From an uncultured Pelagibacteraceae bacterium (GTDB taxonomy: Bacteria > Pseudomonadota > Alphaproteobacteria > Pelagibacterales > AG-422-B15), in assembly GCA_902577765.1 (NCBI GenBank), contig CACHAK010000006.1, positions 1 through 64,000 of the forward strand: 64,000 bases of DNA, in the 5' to 3' direction. Both the position numbers and the translations under genes were made by a program. This document shows positions 26,126-34,757 of the stretch, in pieces. Each line of letters begins with the position of its first letter. The stretch's first letter is position 1. The notes under the pieces were generated by a model, which saw only the letters and a program-made list of their open reading frames with translations, had not been told where the DNA came from and made no database searches.

Positions 26126-26488
26126 ATGAATATTCTATCAAATCCTATTAGAGTTATCTTCTATTTTTATTTATTTTATATTTATTATGGATACACACGT
26201 TTGCCTACTGAGGAATCGTATGTGCAACAAGCTGCTGATATTATAAGTGACAACACAATACATTTTATTTCTTTCTTTATTTTGGGTGCACTAGCTCAGT
26301 TAGCTAACAATAGGAAAAATGAATTCATATTTGGAATAAGTCTTGCACTTATCACAAGTGTATTCATTGAATTTTTACACTTTTTTTTACCTTTTAGATC
26401 TTTTGATGTTATGGAGGGATTTTTAAATGTACTTGGTTGTATATCTGCTATTTTTTTAATAAGTTATTTAAGGAAGATAAATGAGTAA
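26126..26488 (+). CDS. VanZ-like small membrane protein
   Basis: A 120-residue protein with about four membrane segments. The polar signature DNTIHFISFFILGALAQLA followed by EFLHFFLPFRSFDVMEGFLNVLG is that of VanZ-like proteins. The cellular role of most members is unknown; it does not imply vancomycin resistance. Its end overlaps the thioesterase gene by 8 bases. Confidence 0.72.
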   Translation: MNILSNPIRVIFYFYLFYIYYGYTRLPTEESYVQQAADIISDNTIHFISFFILGALAQLANNRKNEFIFGISLALITSVFIEFLHFFLPFRSFDVMEGFLNVLGCISAIFLISYLRKINE

Positions 26489-26849
26489 ACTTTTAATCAG
26501 AAATATATGTCAACCACCGGATAGTAATCCCTACGGCACGGCTCATGGAGCATGGATCGTGAAGCAAATGGCCCATGGAGGTATTTATATGACTCAGCTT
26601 GTTTCAAAAGGAAATGCCGTATTAGTGGAGTCTAAAGTTAAGTATAAAAATCCAATGCATGTTGGTAAATTTATCAATATTTATGGATCGATTGTATCTG
26701 TAAAGCAGTCCAAAATGGTATTTAAAATTACCGCAGTGCGTTCTGAGATGAACCAAAAGGAAGTTGAAGTGGCGGTAGGGGAGTTTTCCTACGTTGCTAT
26801 CAATGACAAAAATAAAACAAGAAAATTTAAACCAAATTTAAAGATCTAA
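26481..26849 (+). CDS. YciA/BFIT-like hotdog thioesterase, catalytic Asp replaced
   Basis: A 122-residue single-hotdog protein. PPDSNPYGTAHGAWIVKQM lines up with the YciA acyl-CoA thioesterase block NxxGDIFGGWxxxQMD, and KYKNPMHVGKFINIYGSI with the core strand region. The aspartate that is catalytic in YciA is a threonine-alanine here, so activity on acyl-CoA is uncertain. GGAAG lies before the ATG. It overlaps the VanZ-like gene. Confidence 0.65.
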   Translation: MSKLLIRNICQPPDSNPYGTAHGAWIVKQMAHGGIYMTQLVSKGNAVLVESKVKYKNPMHVGKFINIYGSIVSVKQSKMVFKITAVRSEMNQKEVEVAVGEFSYVAINDKNKTRKFKPNLKI

Positions 26850-26853
26850 AAAA

Positions 26854-26877
26854 AAGCCCCCAAATTAATGGGGGCTT
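26854..26877 (-). terminator. Rho-independent terminator of the small cysteine-rich peptide gene
   Basis: A perfect 9-bp stem (AAGCCCCCA / TGGGGGCTT) with a 6-base loop. On the minus strand it is followed by a run of T, the full intrinsic-terminator form; on the plus strand no T run follows. It therefore serves a minus-strand transcript, and the only minus-strand gene just upstream is the 32-residue peptide, whose stop codon is 7 bases away. Confidence 0.85.
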
Positions 26878-26884
26878 AATGTAG

Positions 26885-26983
26885 TTAAAACGGAGCTCCA
26901 CTCAAAAAGTGGAGGTTTCCACATCTACAATCACATGGAATTTCACTACACGAGCAAAGCTCCTCTATACTACCTATAGACAT
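26885..26983 (-). CDS. 32-residue cysteine-rich peptide, previously hidden small gene
   Basis: A complete 33-codon frame on the minus strand, in a gap between two plus-strand genes. It begins MSIGSIEEL, carries five cysteines in a C-x-C-x4-C-x-C-x-C pattern (residues 10, 12, 17, 19, 21) and ends GNLHFLSGAPF. Support is unusually good for such a short frame: AAGGAGGTG stands 4-5 bases before the ATG, a plausible TTGATT / TATATA promoter lies upstream within 27020-27060, and an intrinsic terminator follows the stop. It has no membrane segment or signal peptide. It could be a metal-binding miniprotein or a RiPP precursor, but no maturation enzyme is adjacent. No known family recognised. Confidence 0.7.
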   Translation of the reverse strand: MSIGSIEELCSCSEIPCDCRCGNLHFLSGAPF

Positions 26984-27068
26984 AGACCACCTCCTTTCAT
27001 TAATTATGGTTAAAACTGTATTAGTATATATAATTTACTGGATTCTTATTTCAATCAAGGAGTTTATT

Positions 27069-27506
27069 ATGCAACCCGAATTAATTTTTGAGCCAGTCAT
27101 CAATATGCTATGGCTTTCTTTGGCTGTTTTTGCCTTTGGGACAGTCCTCAGACTTAAGGCCATTGTCATCGATAAGAAGAATACAGAAGATGATTTTAAA
27201 ATACCCACATTTGAAAACGGCAGTGAATTAATTCAAAATAGTCAGAGAAATTTGACAAATTTATTCGAATTTCCAATCTTCTTTTACGCAGTTTGCATTA
27301 TGATTTATACAACGGGAACGGTAGATGAGTATTTTGTGCAACTAGCGACCTGGTTCTTTTGGTTAAGAGTTCTGCACTCAATCGTTCACATATTTTACAA
27401 TAAAATCATACCTGGTGTTGCCTTACCAGTTAGAACGCTATTTTGGTTACCGTCTACGATTATCCTAGCATGGATGGCTTATCGAGCCTGCTCTTTAATG
27501 ATCTGA
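27069..27506 (+). CDS. MAPEG-family membrane protein (first of a pair)
   Basis: A 145-residue protein with four membrane segments. The family signature is QRNLTNLFEFPIFFYA in the middle and RVLHSIVHIFYN before the last helix. MAPEG proteins include glutathione-dependent microsomal transferases, but bacterial members are mostly uncharacterised. I start at ATG 27069, which has AAGGAG 6 bases upstream; a longer frame from 27006 lacks this site and would run through the promoter of the small peptide gene. Confidence 0.8.
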   Translation: MQPELIFEPVINMLWLSLAVFAFGTVLRLKAIVIDKKNTEDDFKIPTFENGSELIQNSQRNLTNLFEFPIFFYAVCIMIYTTGTVDEYFVQLATWFFWLRVLHSIVHIFYNKIIPGVALPVRTLFWLPSTIILAWMAYRACSLMI

Positions 27507-27928
27507 TGTTAACTAATATTTTAGTTCCAGCACTTGGGCTTATTTTATTAACTTTTGTTATTGGATTAATTCATACAATCGCATCAGTTAATTTAATGGG
27601 TAAAGGCAAGGACTGGGAGCAAAGTGGAATTCCTGTTGAGCCTTATAAAGATGCTCCTCTACATTTGAAAATTATAAAAAATAATATTTCAAATATATTT
27701 GAGTTTTCAGTTATTTTTTATTTTCTAATAGGGATCATCGTTTTTATTGAAATTGAAAGTACTTTTTTGCTAATTTGCGCATGGTTATATTTATTATTTA
27801 GAGTGATCCATTCCATTGTACATATCTGTTTCAATAACACTGCAGCAAGAGGTGCCATCTGGATTTTTTCTCAAACTGCTTTGTTGTTATTGTTTCTTGG
27901 AACTGCGTATTATGTTTTAAGTAGCTGA
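27506..27928 (+). CDS. MAPEG-family membrane protein (second of a pair)
   Basis: A 140-residue paralogue of the gene before it, with the matching signature NNISNIFEFSVIFYFL and RVIHSIVHICFNNTAARG. The start ATG at 27506 overlaps the previous stop as TGATG, so both are probably translated in tandem and may form a hetero-oligomer; known MAPEG enzymes are trimers. The central pattern differs enough from the first copy that the duplication is not recent. Confidence 0.78.
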   Translation: MLTNILVPALGLILLTFVIGLIHTIASVNLMGKGKDWEQSGIPVEPYKDAPLHLKIIKNNISNIFEFSVIFYFLIGIIVFIEIESTFLLICAWLYLLFRVIHSIVHICFNNTAARGAIWIFSQTALLLLFLGTAYYVLSS

Positions 27929-28258
27929 TACCCCGGCATCAGATAATTTTTTCTTAAGTTTACCTGTAAGCATTAAATAAGCCATATGATGATCACCAAT
28001 GAGTGACCATAAAGGATATTTAAACGTAGCGGGTTTATTTTTTTCTATAAAGAAATGTCCAATCCATGCAGGACCATAACCTGCAAGTAAGATTAAAGGC
28101 AGGAATAAGTAATTTTGAGTTAGCAGCAGGGACCAAAATAGAACTTGGTAACCAATCGTACCAAAATAATGCAGCATCCTTGTGTTTTTTTTGCTGTGTT
28201 CCCTTAAATAGAAAGGAAAAAAATCTTTGTAATTTGTATATCTAGCTGGATTTTCCAT
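27917..28258 (-). CDS. DUF962/Mpo1-like membrane protein
   Basis: A 113-residue protein with about three membrane segments. HSKKNTRMLHYFGT near the start, GYGPAWIGHFFIEKNKPATFKYPLWSLIGDHHM later, with paired histidines, match DUF962. The yeast member Mpo1 is an iron-dependent dioxygenase of 2-hydroxy fatty acids that uses these histidines, so a lipid oxidation role is possible. Its 3' end overlaps the MAPEG gene by 12 bases. Confidence 0.82.
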   Translation of the reverse strand: MENPARYTNYKDFFPFYLREHSKKNTRMLHYFGTIGYQVLFWSLLLTQNYLFLPLILLAGYGPAWIGHFFIEKNKPATFKYPLWSLIGDHHMAYLMLTGKLKKKLSDAGVSAT

Positions 28259-28281
28259 AGAATAAACATTATATTTCGATC

Positions 28282-28362
28282 ATGAATCTAGACAACAAAA
28301 TAATGTACATAATGGTTGCTGCTTTTGTGGTCTTTATACTGATATCCAGCTTCAGCGCATAA
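28282..28362 (+). CDS. Possible 26-residue membrane miniprotein
   Basis: A short frame, MNLDNKIMYIM followed by one hydrophobic helix and a serine-alanine end, in the gap before the DUF998 run. The stop is 4 bases before the next ATG, as in an operon. There is no ribosome binding site, only an AT-rich TATATT-like element upstream that could drive a leaderless message. Real but unproven single-helix proteins look like this, and so do chance frames in AT-rich DNA. Confidence 0.3.
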   Translation: MNLDNKIMYIMVAAFVVFILISSFSA

Positions 28363-28366
28363 TTTC

Positions 28367-29077
28367 ATGACAAATTTTGGCTATATTCCTGTATATGCGC
28401 TTAGATTCATGATTGCATATTTTATTGTAACGAATGCCGCGGCTATGATTTTATTTCCTGGAGGAACTTTATTTAATCCAGATTTAAATTCTTACTCTTT
28501 TAGTGGAAATTTTTTTAGTGACTTGGGAATCACATTTACTCGCGATGGCACTCAGAACTTTCTCTCAAGCTTTTTATTTAACAGCTCTTTGTTGATAATG
28601 GGACTATGCGCTGTCTCTCACGTTTTTGTACCAAATTTATTTAGAGAGAATAAGAAAACTTATGTGATTTCAGTCATTGCATCAATTTTATTAGTTATTT
28701 CTGGAATATCTTTCATTGGCGTTGGTTTAACACCAGCTGATATTTATTTTGAAGAGCATGTTTGGTTTGTTATTTTAGCTTTTAACGCTCAAACCGTTGG
28801 TATTTTCTTTATGACAATTGCATTTTTACTGAGCAAAATAAGTAATAGATATACTATTGTTGCTTTTATCTATTTTATAAATGTCGCTCTTTATACAATA
28901 TTTGAAACAAGTGAGCCTCCACCTGACTTCAATCCATTTGAATTGGAAAATGTTGAAGAGTTCATAGATTACAACCGATTCACGATATCAGTTGTTTGGC
29001 AAAAAATAATTACAGTTATTTCTATGATCAGTATTCTGATCTTTACATTTGGTTACAAGAAACTTTTAAATGACTAG
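28367..29077 (+). CDS. DUF998-like membrane protein, first of three paralogues
   Basis: A 236-residue protein with about six membrane segments. Landmarks are ILFPGG, NFFSDLGITFT, FIGVGLTPADIYFEEH and a final FTFGYKKLL, matching DUF998, a family of unknown function. It is the first of three tandem related genes; overlaps of 8 and 14 bases tie them into one transcript. It is the only copy with a proline-rich loop (PPPDFNPFE). Confidence 0.7.
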   Translation: MTNFGYIPVYALRFMIAYFIVTNAAAMILFPGGTLFNPDLNSYSFSGNFFSDLGITFTRDGTQNFLSSFLFNSSLLIMGLCAVSHVFVPNLFRENKKTYVISVIASILLVISGISFIGVGLTPADIYFEEHVWFVILAFNAQTVGIFFMTIAFLLSKISNRYTIVAFIYFINVALYTIFETSEPPPDFNPFELENVEEFIDYNRFTISVVWQKIITVISMISILIFTFGYKKLLND

Positions 29078-29786
29078 ATTCTGGTGTGTACATATCCCAA
29101 GAATTGCATCTGCTTATTATATTTTTGCGGTAATTATTGCTATGCTTCTATACCCTGGCGGTAATCATATAGAACTAGATCAAGTAGGTTATTCATTTCA
29201 TAAAAATTTTCTTAGTGAGCTTGGTTTTCATAAAACAATGTCTGGAGATTTAAATTTTTTTTCATCTTTTTTTTGGAATACTGCAATGTACATGCTCTTA
29301 TTACAAGGCATAGCTTTTTTGTTTATTCCGAGTTTATTTAGGGTAAATCGTTACTCGTTTATATTTGCTTGTTTAGGAACGTTATTTATGTTTCCGGCTT
29401 GTATTTTTTTTGTAGGAGTTGCCTTAACACCAGGTGATATTTACTTTGATGCGCATCTATTTACAACAACTATGGCATTTAATTTATACTCTGTAGCAAT
29501 TCTCTTTTATGTTCTTGCTTTTTTATTTAGTCCTTTATCAAACTATTATGCGTCAGGAGGCGTGCTACTTTTTATAGCAGTAGGAGTTTATGCTTATTAT
29601 CTCGGTGACTTTCAACCGATTGATGCAATAAATGACCGTGTTCGTTTTTTAGAAACGTACACAATGGATTTCTTGATATTTAATGTAGTTTTACAGAAGG
29701 TGATGATTATTCTAATGATTACAACAATTATCATGTTTACGTTTGGCCTCGATAAGTTAATAGGAAAAAAAAATGCAAATGACTAA
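29070..29786 (+). CDS. DUF998-like membrane protein, second of three paralogues
   Basis: A 238-residue membrane protein with the same landmarks as its neighbours: LLYPGGNH, NFLSELGFHKTMSGDLNFFSSFFWN, FVGVALTPGDIYFDAH and FTFGLDKLI at the end. It resembles the third copy more closely than the first. The start lies inside the previous gene by 8 bases. Function unknown. Confidence 0.7.
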   Translation: MTRFWCVHIPRIASAYYIFAVIIAMLLYPGGNHIELDQVGYSFHKNFLSELGFHKTMSGDLNFFSSFFWNTAMYMLLLQGIAFLFIPSLFRVNRYSFIFACLGTLFMFPACIFFVGVALTPGDIYFDAHLFTTTMAFNLYSVAILFYVLAFLFSPLSNYYASGGVLLFIAVGVYAYYLGDFQPIDAINDRVRFLETYTMDFLIFNVVLQKVMIILMITTIIMFTFGLDKLIGKKNAND

Positions 29787-30456
29787 ATTTTGGACAGTCT
29801 ATATCATTCGATTTGTATCAATTTTTTTTGTTGTCTCAGTAATTATTGCTTCATATTTTTTTCCAGGAGGAAACATACATGATCCTGATCAAATTGGTTA
29901 TTCATTTAGTCATAATTTTTTAAGTGAACTGGGTGGGTACATTACATTTGCGGGAGATATTAACAGTATTTCATCATTTTTTTTTAACTCCGCGCTTTTT
30001 TGTTTTTTATTGGTCGGAATATCAAGTTTTTTCATTCCATCATTATTTACAGAAAATAAAGTTTCGTATTTTTGTGCGTGCATAGCAGCAGTACTTTTTT
30101 TCATCGGAATGGTATTTTTTGCTGGAGTAGCCCTAACGCCGCACGATTTATATAGAGATGCACATGTATTTTTTGCAATAAATGCATTTCGTTGGTTAGT
30201 ACCAGCATCATTATTTTTTGTAATAGCCTTTTTTCTTAGCAATGCAGACAATAAGTATACTGTTGTGAATATTATTTTTCTTATATCAACCGTTATCTAT
30301 GTAATTTATCAAATATACTCTGGTGATCCAAGATTGAATGAAGAACTATTAGTGCAAAATGTATTAATGCAAAAATCTATAGCAATAATCCATATTATCA
30401 GTATTTTTTCTCTTACCTTCTGCTTCAACAGCCAAATAAAGAATAAAAATTTATAA
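29773..30456 (+). CDS. DUF998-like membrane protein, third of three paralogues
   Basis: A 227-residue membrane protein with YFFPGGN, NFLSELGGYITFAGDINSISSFFFN and FAGVALTPHDLYRDAH, close in order and spacing to the second copy. GGAAAAAAAA before the ATG is a weak ribosome binding site; an ATG two codons later is an alternative start. It overlaps the previous gene by 14 bases and the convergent amidase gene by 6. Function unknown; three subunits of one complex is a reasonable guess. Confidence 0.7.
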   Translation: MQMTKFWTVYIIRFVSIFFVVSVIIASYFFPGGNIHDPDQIGYSFSHNFLSELGGYITFAGDINSISSFFFNSALFCFLLVGISSFFIPSLFTENKVSYFCACIAAVLFFIGMVFFAGVALTPHDLYRDAHVFFAINAFRWLVPASLFFVIAFFLSNADNKYTVVNIIFLISTVIYVIYQIYSGDPRLNEELLVQNVLMQKSIAIIHIISIFSLTFCFNSQIKNKNL

Positions 30457-31953
30457 ATTTGGAGTTTTGTTAATCCAAGGAGATATTTCCTCTAATTGTG
30501 CAGCCAGAGAGATTAATGTTTCTTCATCCGCATATCTTGATGCAAATTGTACGCCCAAAGGTAGATTATCACTAGTCCAATATGTTGGTAATGAAATTGA
30601 TGGCTGGCCAGTAATGTTTTGAAGCATTGCATCAGGCGAGTACCATAAACTCTCAGGCGCTAAATTATTAAGAATTGAGTCTCTTATTGATTGAATACGA
30701 AATACCCAACCCAATTTTAAAGTCATAATGATTTCACTTATAATTCTTGCTTGGTTGTTTGGTCTAATTTCACCTATATGAGGAGGTTTTTGAGAAATAA
30801 TTGGAGTTAAGACTACATCGTACTTATCAGTTTCTTCCATTACTGATCGAGCAATCTTTTGCATAGTATATCGTGCCCAAGTGTAGTCACTCGCTCTGAA
30901 ACTTTTTCCCAAATAATGAAATAGTCTTGTTGCCGTTTCAACTTCATTTTTCTTAAATCCTCTTCCAACGACATCTTTCAATTCATTAAACATCTGGGTT
31001 ACATGAGACGATATAGTTATTGTAAATGCTCTTGCAGCGAGCAGTCCGTCATAACTGAAATTCATTTCCTCAACATCATGACCTAAGTCTTCACACAATT
31101 TAGCATTGAATTTAATTGCTTCAATTGCATCAGAGGAGGGTTCAATTCCAACAGGACTTTTAAGATTAAATCCAATCTTAAGTTTATTTTTTTTACTCAA
31201 GGCTTCAACTAGAGAACCTTTTTTGTATGGAATGCCATAAGGATCACCCACAACATTTCCAAACAAACAATCATACATATGAGCTGTGTCTCTGACTGTT
31301 CGAGAAACAATACCGGAGTGGGTAAGACCACCCCATTTATCACCGTGAGAAGGTGCAAATGATGTTCTTGCTCTATTAGGCTTTAATCCAACCAGACCAC
31401 ATGATGCAGCGGGAATTCGAATTGATCCGCCACCATCACTTGCATGTGCAATAGGAACTATGCGGCTTGAAACCGCTGAAGCTGCACCACCACTTGAACC
31501 ACCTGTCGTTCTATTTGTATCCCAAGGATTTCTTGTTGGGCCAAATTCAGTTGGCTCAGTTGTAACCATTAGACCGTATTCAGGTGTTGCAGATTTTCCA
31601 CATATAACAGCACCAGTTTCTCTAAATTGTCTTGTGAGGTGATTGTCATAAGGCATTTTAGTGTTTTTTAAATACTTACTGCCTTGCATCATGTGATAGT
31701 TAGCTAAAGAACTATCCATATCTTTCATAAGAAATGGAACCCCAATAAAAGTTCCATTTAGTTCTTTGTTTCTATTTATTGACTCGAATGCATAGTGATA
31801 CATTGTACGATGCACTGCATTTAATTTAGGGTTCAGTTTTTCAATTAGATCAATGGCGCTATCAAGAGGATCAATAGGGGATATTTCTTTATTTCTAATT
31901 AATTCAGCTATGCCCAAACCATCATAATTTGTATATTCTTTGAAAATAGCCAT
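30451..31953 (-). CDS. Amidase-signature family hydrolase
   Basis: A 500-residue amidase of the signature family. The catalytic Ser-cisSer-Lys set is present: K77 in PFLMKDMD, the TTGGSSGGAASA loop near 150-160 and S177 in SDGGGSIRIPAA. Family members cleave amides such as aryl amides, nylon oligomers or glutaminyl-tRNA intermediates. The absence of gatC or gatB nearby and the divergent C-terminal half speak against GatA. Substrate unknown. Confidence 0.85.
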   Translation of the reverse strand: MAIFKEYTNYDGLGIAELIRNKEISPIDPLDSAIDLIEKLNPKLNAVHRTMYHYAFESINRNKELNGTFIGVPFLMKDMDSSLANYHMMQGSKYLKNTKMPYDNHLTRQFRETGAVICGKSATPEYGLMVTTEPTEFGPTRNPWDTNRTTGGSSGGAASAVSSRIVPIAHASDGGGSIRIPAASCGLVGLKPNRARTSFAPSHGDKWGGLTHSGIVSRTVRDTAHMYDCLFGNVVGDPYGIPYKKGSLVEALSKKNKLKIGFNLKSPVGIEPSSDAIEAIKFNAKLCEDLGHDVEEMNFSYDGLLAARAFTITISSHVTQMFNELKDVVGRGFKKNEVETATRLFHYLGKSFRASDYTWARYTMQKIARSVMEETDKYDVVLTPIISQKPPHIGEIRPNNQARIISEIIMTLKLGWVFRIQSIRDSILNNLAPESLWYSPDAMLQNITGQPSISLPTYWTSDNLPLGVQFASRYADEETLISLAAQLEEISPWINKTPNL

Positions 31954-32027
31954 TATTGATTATATTAACCTCAAAAATATGATAATCTCTTAAAAATTTT
32001 TTTAATGATTCAGTCTATTTAAAACCT

Positions 32028-32666
32028 ATGGCAGATGCAAATAAGAAAAAAGGAAACCCAGTCATTAATTTTATTAAAAGGTACTTTTTTACAGGTCTTT
32101 TAATATCGGCGCCAATTGGAGCGACGATTTACATTACAATATTTATTGTCGAATTTATTGCTGGTCTGGTTCCAGACAGATTTAACCCAAATGGTCTGCT
32201 ACCTGAGATCATAGGCTATAAAATTCCTGGCCTTGAATTAATTATAGCATTTCTATCTTTTATTTTAATTGGTCTAATATTTTCAACCTTATTTGGAAAA
32301 GCCATTCTTGGTTATTTTGATAATCTTATCACACGTATTCCATTAGCGGGTAATGTCTATAAAGCTATCAAACAGATTACTGAGACATTCTCAAATACTG
32401 ATTCAGCATATCAAAAAGTTGTTCTCATCGAGTATCCAAGAAAAGATATATATGCAATTGGCTTTATGACAGGTGAGACAAAAGGTGAAATTAAGGAAAG
32501 ACAGAAAATAGAAATGGTCAATGTATTTGTTCCAACCACACCAAATCCTACCTCAGGTTTTTTACTCTTCATACCTAAAGATGATATCGTTGAGCTCGAT
32601 ATGTCTGTTGAAGATGCGATTAAATTGGTTGTATCAGCAGGCATGGTGGTACCACCAAGAAAATAA
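32028..32666 (+). CDS. DUF502 membrane protein
   Basis: A 212-residue protein with two membrane segments in the first 90 residues and a soluble C-terminal part. The stretch KRYFFTGLLISAPIGATIYI, followed by RIPLAGNVYKAIKQITETF and PTTPNPTSGFLLFIP, is typical of DUF502. The family often stands beside recG in alphaproteobacteria, as here; its role is unknown. Its stop codon abuts the recG stop. Confidence 0.88.
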   Translation: MADANKKKGNPVINFIKRYFFTGLLISAPIGATIYITIFIVEFIAGLVPDRFNPNGLLPEIIGYKIPGLELIIAFLSFILIGLIFSTLFGKAILGYFDNLITRIPLAGNVYKAIKQITETFSNTDSAYQKVVLIEYPRKDIYAIGFMTGETKGEIKERQKIEMVNVFVPTTPNPTSGFLLFIPKDDIVELDMSVEDAIKLVVSAGMVVPPRK

Positions 32667-34724
32667 TTAGCCAGTTTTTAAATAATCGATTGCAACTTGA
32701 TTTCTAAATAGATGCAAAAGTGTCCTTTGTGCTTTGCCTGCAGATTTTTTCAAATCCGGATCGTCTTTAACGATATCCATGGCAACACCTCTCGCTTCCT
32801 CGAGTATATGTTTATGTTTGTCTAGATTTGATAATCTAAAATTTGGAATACCACTTTGTTTTGAGCCTAATATTTCCCCAGCACCTCGAATATCAAGGTC
32901 TTCTTCGGCGATTAAGAAACCATCGTTTGTTTCCTTCATCACTTTTAATCTTCGTTTAGCATTATCGGTGAGTGGCCCCTCAAAAAGTAATATGCATGTT
33001 GACTTTGCATTTCCTCTGCCAACTCTTCCTCGAAGTTGATGAAGTTGTGATAGGCCATACCTCTCAGAATTCTCAATAATCATTACAGTTGCATCAGGGT
33101 CGTCTATTCCTACTTCTATTACTGAAGTTGCGACTAAAATATCTATTTTATTATCTTTAAACTTTGACATGACATCATTTTTTTCATCTTGAGACATTTG
33201 ACCGTGAACTAAACCAATACTGTTTGATGAGTAATATTTTTTTAAGTCATTGACCCTTGAATTGACTGATTGCAACTGAAGCTTTTCAGATTCATCAATT
33301 AAAGGGCATACCCAATAAATCTTTTGTTTCTTATCTAATATTTTTGTAAGGCTTTCTTTTAGTTGGTCAATTTTATTAATGTTGATTGATTTGGTAATTA
33401 TTTCCTTTCTGTTTTTAGGTTTTTCAGAAATTTTAGATATATCCATATCTCCATATGCTGCCAATTCCATTGTTCGAGGTATAGGAGTAGCGGTCATCAA
33501 TAAAATGTCACAACTATTTCCTGCTTTTTCATTTAATAAAATCCTTTGGTGTACTCCAAACTTATGCTGTTCATCAATGACAACCAAGCCTATATTTTCA
33601 AAAGTAACTTTCTTCTGAAATAATGCATGTGTTCCAATAATAATATCAGCTTCAAAATTGTGATTGTTTTTATTTGAAGATGTGATTAGGGAGCATGTTA
33701 GATTTAAATTATTAATAAATTCTTTGATTGTATTAAAATGCTGCTCAGCAAGAATTTCAGTTGGTGCCATTAAAACTGATCTTTTATTATTTTCAATGCA
33801 TTGAATCATTGCAAATAATGCAACAATCGTTTTACCACTACCAACATCACCTTGTAAAAGTCTTAACATTTTACTTGATCCTTCTTGATCGTTTGAAATT
33901 TCTTCAATAGTTGTTTCTTGATCACCAGTCAGTTGAAATTTCAATTGATCTCTTAATTGCTTTGACAATTTATTTTTTTTAGGAAGTGAAATTCCATTTT
34001 TATGACTAATTTTGTTTTTAATTAATCTTATTGTTAACTGCTGAGAGAACAACTCATCAAAAACTAGTCGTTCTAAATATTTATTATCATCACTTTCCTT
34101 CACATCTTTCGGGTTATGCATTTGATAAATAGAGTCTTTCCATGATGGCCATTTGTTTCTTTCTAAAACTTTCGCAGGTATCCATTCAGGTAATTCATCA
34201 ACCATGCTTAAAGCAGAATTAATTGATTTTTGGATAATTTTAGATGTCATACCTGCAGTTAATGGGTATACACACTCAATCTTTTTAACTGAATCTAAGT
34301 TTTTAATATCAACTACATGGTGTGGGTGTGTAATTTGATATAATTCGTTAAATTTTTCAATTTTACCACTAATAACTCTAGTGCCGCCGATCGGTAAGAT
34401 TTTTTTTATGTATGGACCTCGTAGATTAAAATAGACGACTGACATTTGTCCGCTGTCATCAGAGACATTTACTCGATATGGCATTCTTCTATTGAAAGCC
34501 GGTGTGTGACTATCAATTTTAACAACAACAGTTGCAATACTTCCTTCTTCCAAATCAACAATCTTAGGACTGTTTCTTCTGTCAATATATGCGGCTGGTT
34601 TATGAAATAATAAATCAACTATATATTTACCGCATAATCTCTCAATTATTTTAGCATTCTTTGGTCCAATCCCTTTTATCGTCATTATGTTTGAAAAAAG
34701 CTTGTATAAGATCTTTGGCCTCAT
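32667..34724 (-). CDS. recG: RecG, ATP-dependent branched-DNA helicase
   Basis: Reverses stalled replication forks and moves Holliday junctions. The 685-residue protein has the OB-fold wedge domain (about 60-160), Walker A GDVGSGKT, DEQH in helicase motif II, TATPIPRT in motif III, and the late RLKVM...DGFLIAEEDLDIRGAGEILGSKQSG of RecG. Length is normal. It stands divergent from the sdhE-mfd gene with 33 bases between starts. Confidence 0.96.
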   Translation of the reverse strand: MRPKILYKLFSNIMTIKGIGPKNAKIIERLCGKYIVDLLFHKPAAYIDRRNSPKIVDLEEGSIATVVVKIDSHTPAFNRRMPYRVNVSDDSGQMSVVYFNLRGPYIKKILPIGGTRVISGKIEKFNELYQITHPHHVVDIKNLDSVKKIECVYPLTAGMTSKIIQKSINSALSMVDELPEWIPAKVLERNKWPSWKDSIYQMHNPKDVKESDDNKYLERLVFDELFSQQLTIRLIKNKISHKNGISLPKKNKLSKQLRDQLKFQLTGDQETTIEEISNDQEGSSKMLRLLQGDVGSGKTIVALFAMIQCIENNKRSVLMAPTEILAEQHFNTIKEFINNLNLTCSLITSSNKNNHNFEADIIIGTHALFQKKVTFENIGLVVIDEQHKFGVHQRILLNEKAGNSCDILLMTATPIPRTMELAAYGDMDISKISEKPKNRKEIITKSININKIDQLKESLTKILDKKQKIYWVCPLIDESEKLQLQSVNSRVNDLKKYYSSNSIGLVHGQMSQDEKNDVMSKFKDNKIDILVATSVIEVGIDDPDATVMIIENSERYGLSQLHQLRGRVGRGNAKSTCILLFEGPLTDNAKRRLKVMKETNDGFLIAEEDLDIRGAGEILGSKQSGIPNFRLSNLDKHKHILEEARGVAMDIVKDDPDLKKSAGKAQRTLLHLFRNQVAIDYLKTG

Positions 34725-34757
34725 ATATGTATTGTATCAAAGATCGATAAAAAAAAT

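Noticed and set aside
26885..27000. SRP RNA, 6S RNA or riboswitch in the gap at 26850-27068
   Set aside because: I could not find the conserved SRP or riboswitch cores, and the frame with ribosome binding site and terminator explains the structure better.
27006..27506. MAPEG gene starting at 27006
   Set aside because: AAGGAG stands before ATG 27069, where the family sequence begins; the longer form adds a hydrophobic stretch over the small peptide gene's promoter.
29910..30251. 113-residue frame opposite the third DUF998 gene
   Set aside because: It lies fully inside a supported gene, has no signal or family pattern and looks like a mirror of a membrane-protein reading frame.
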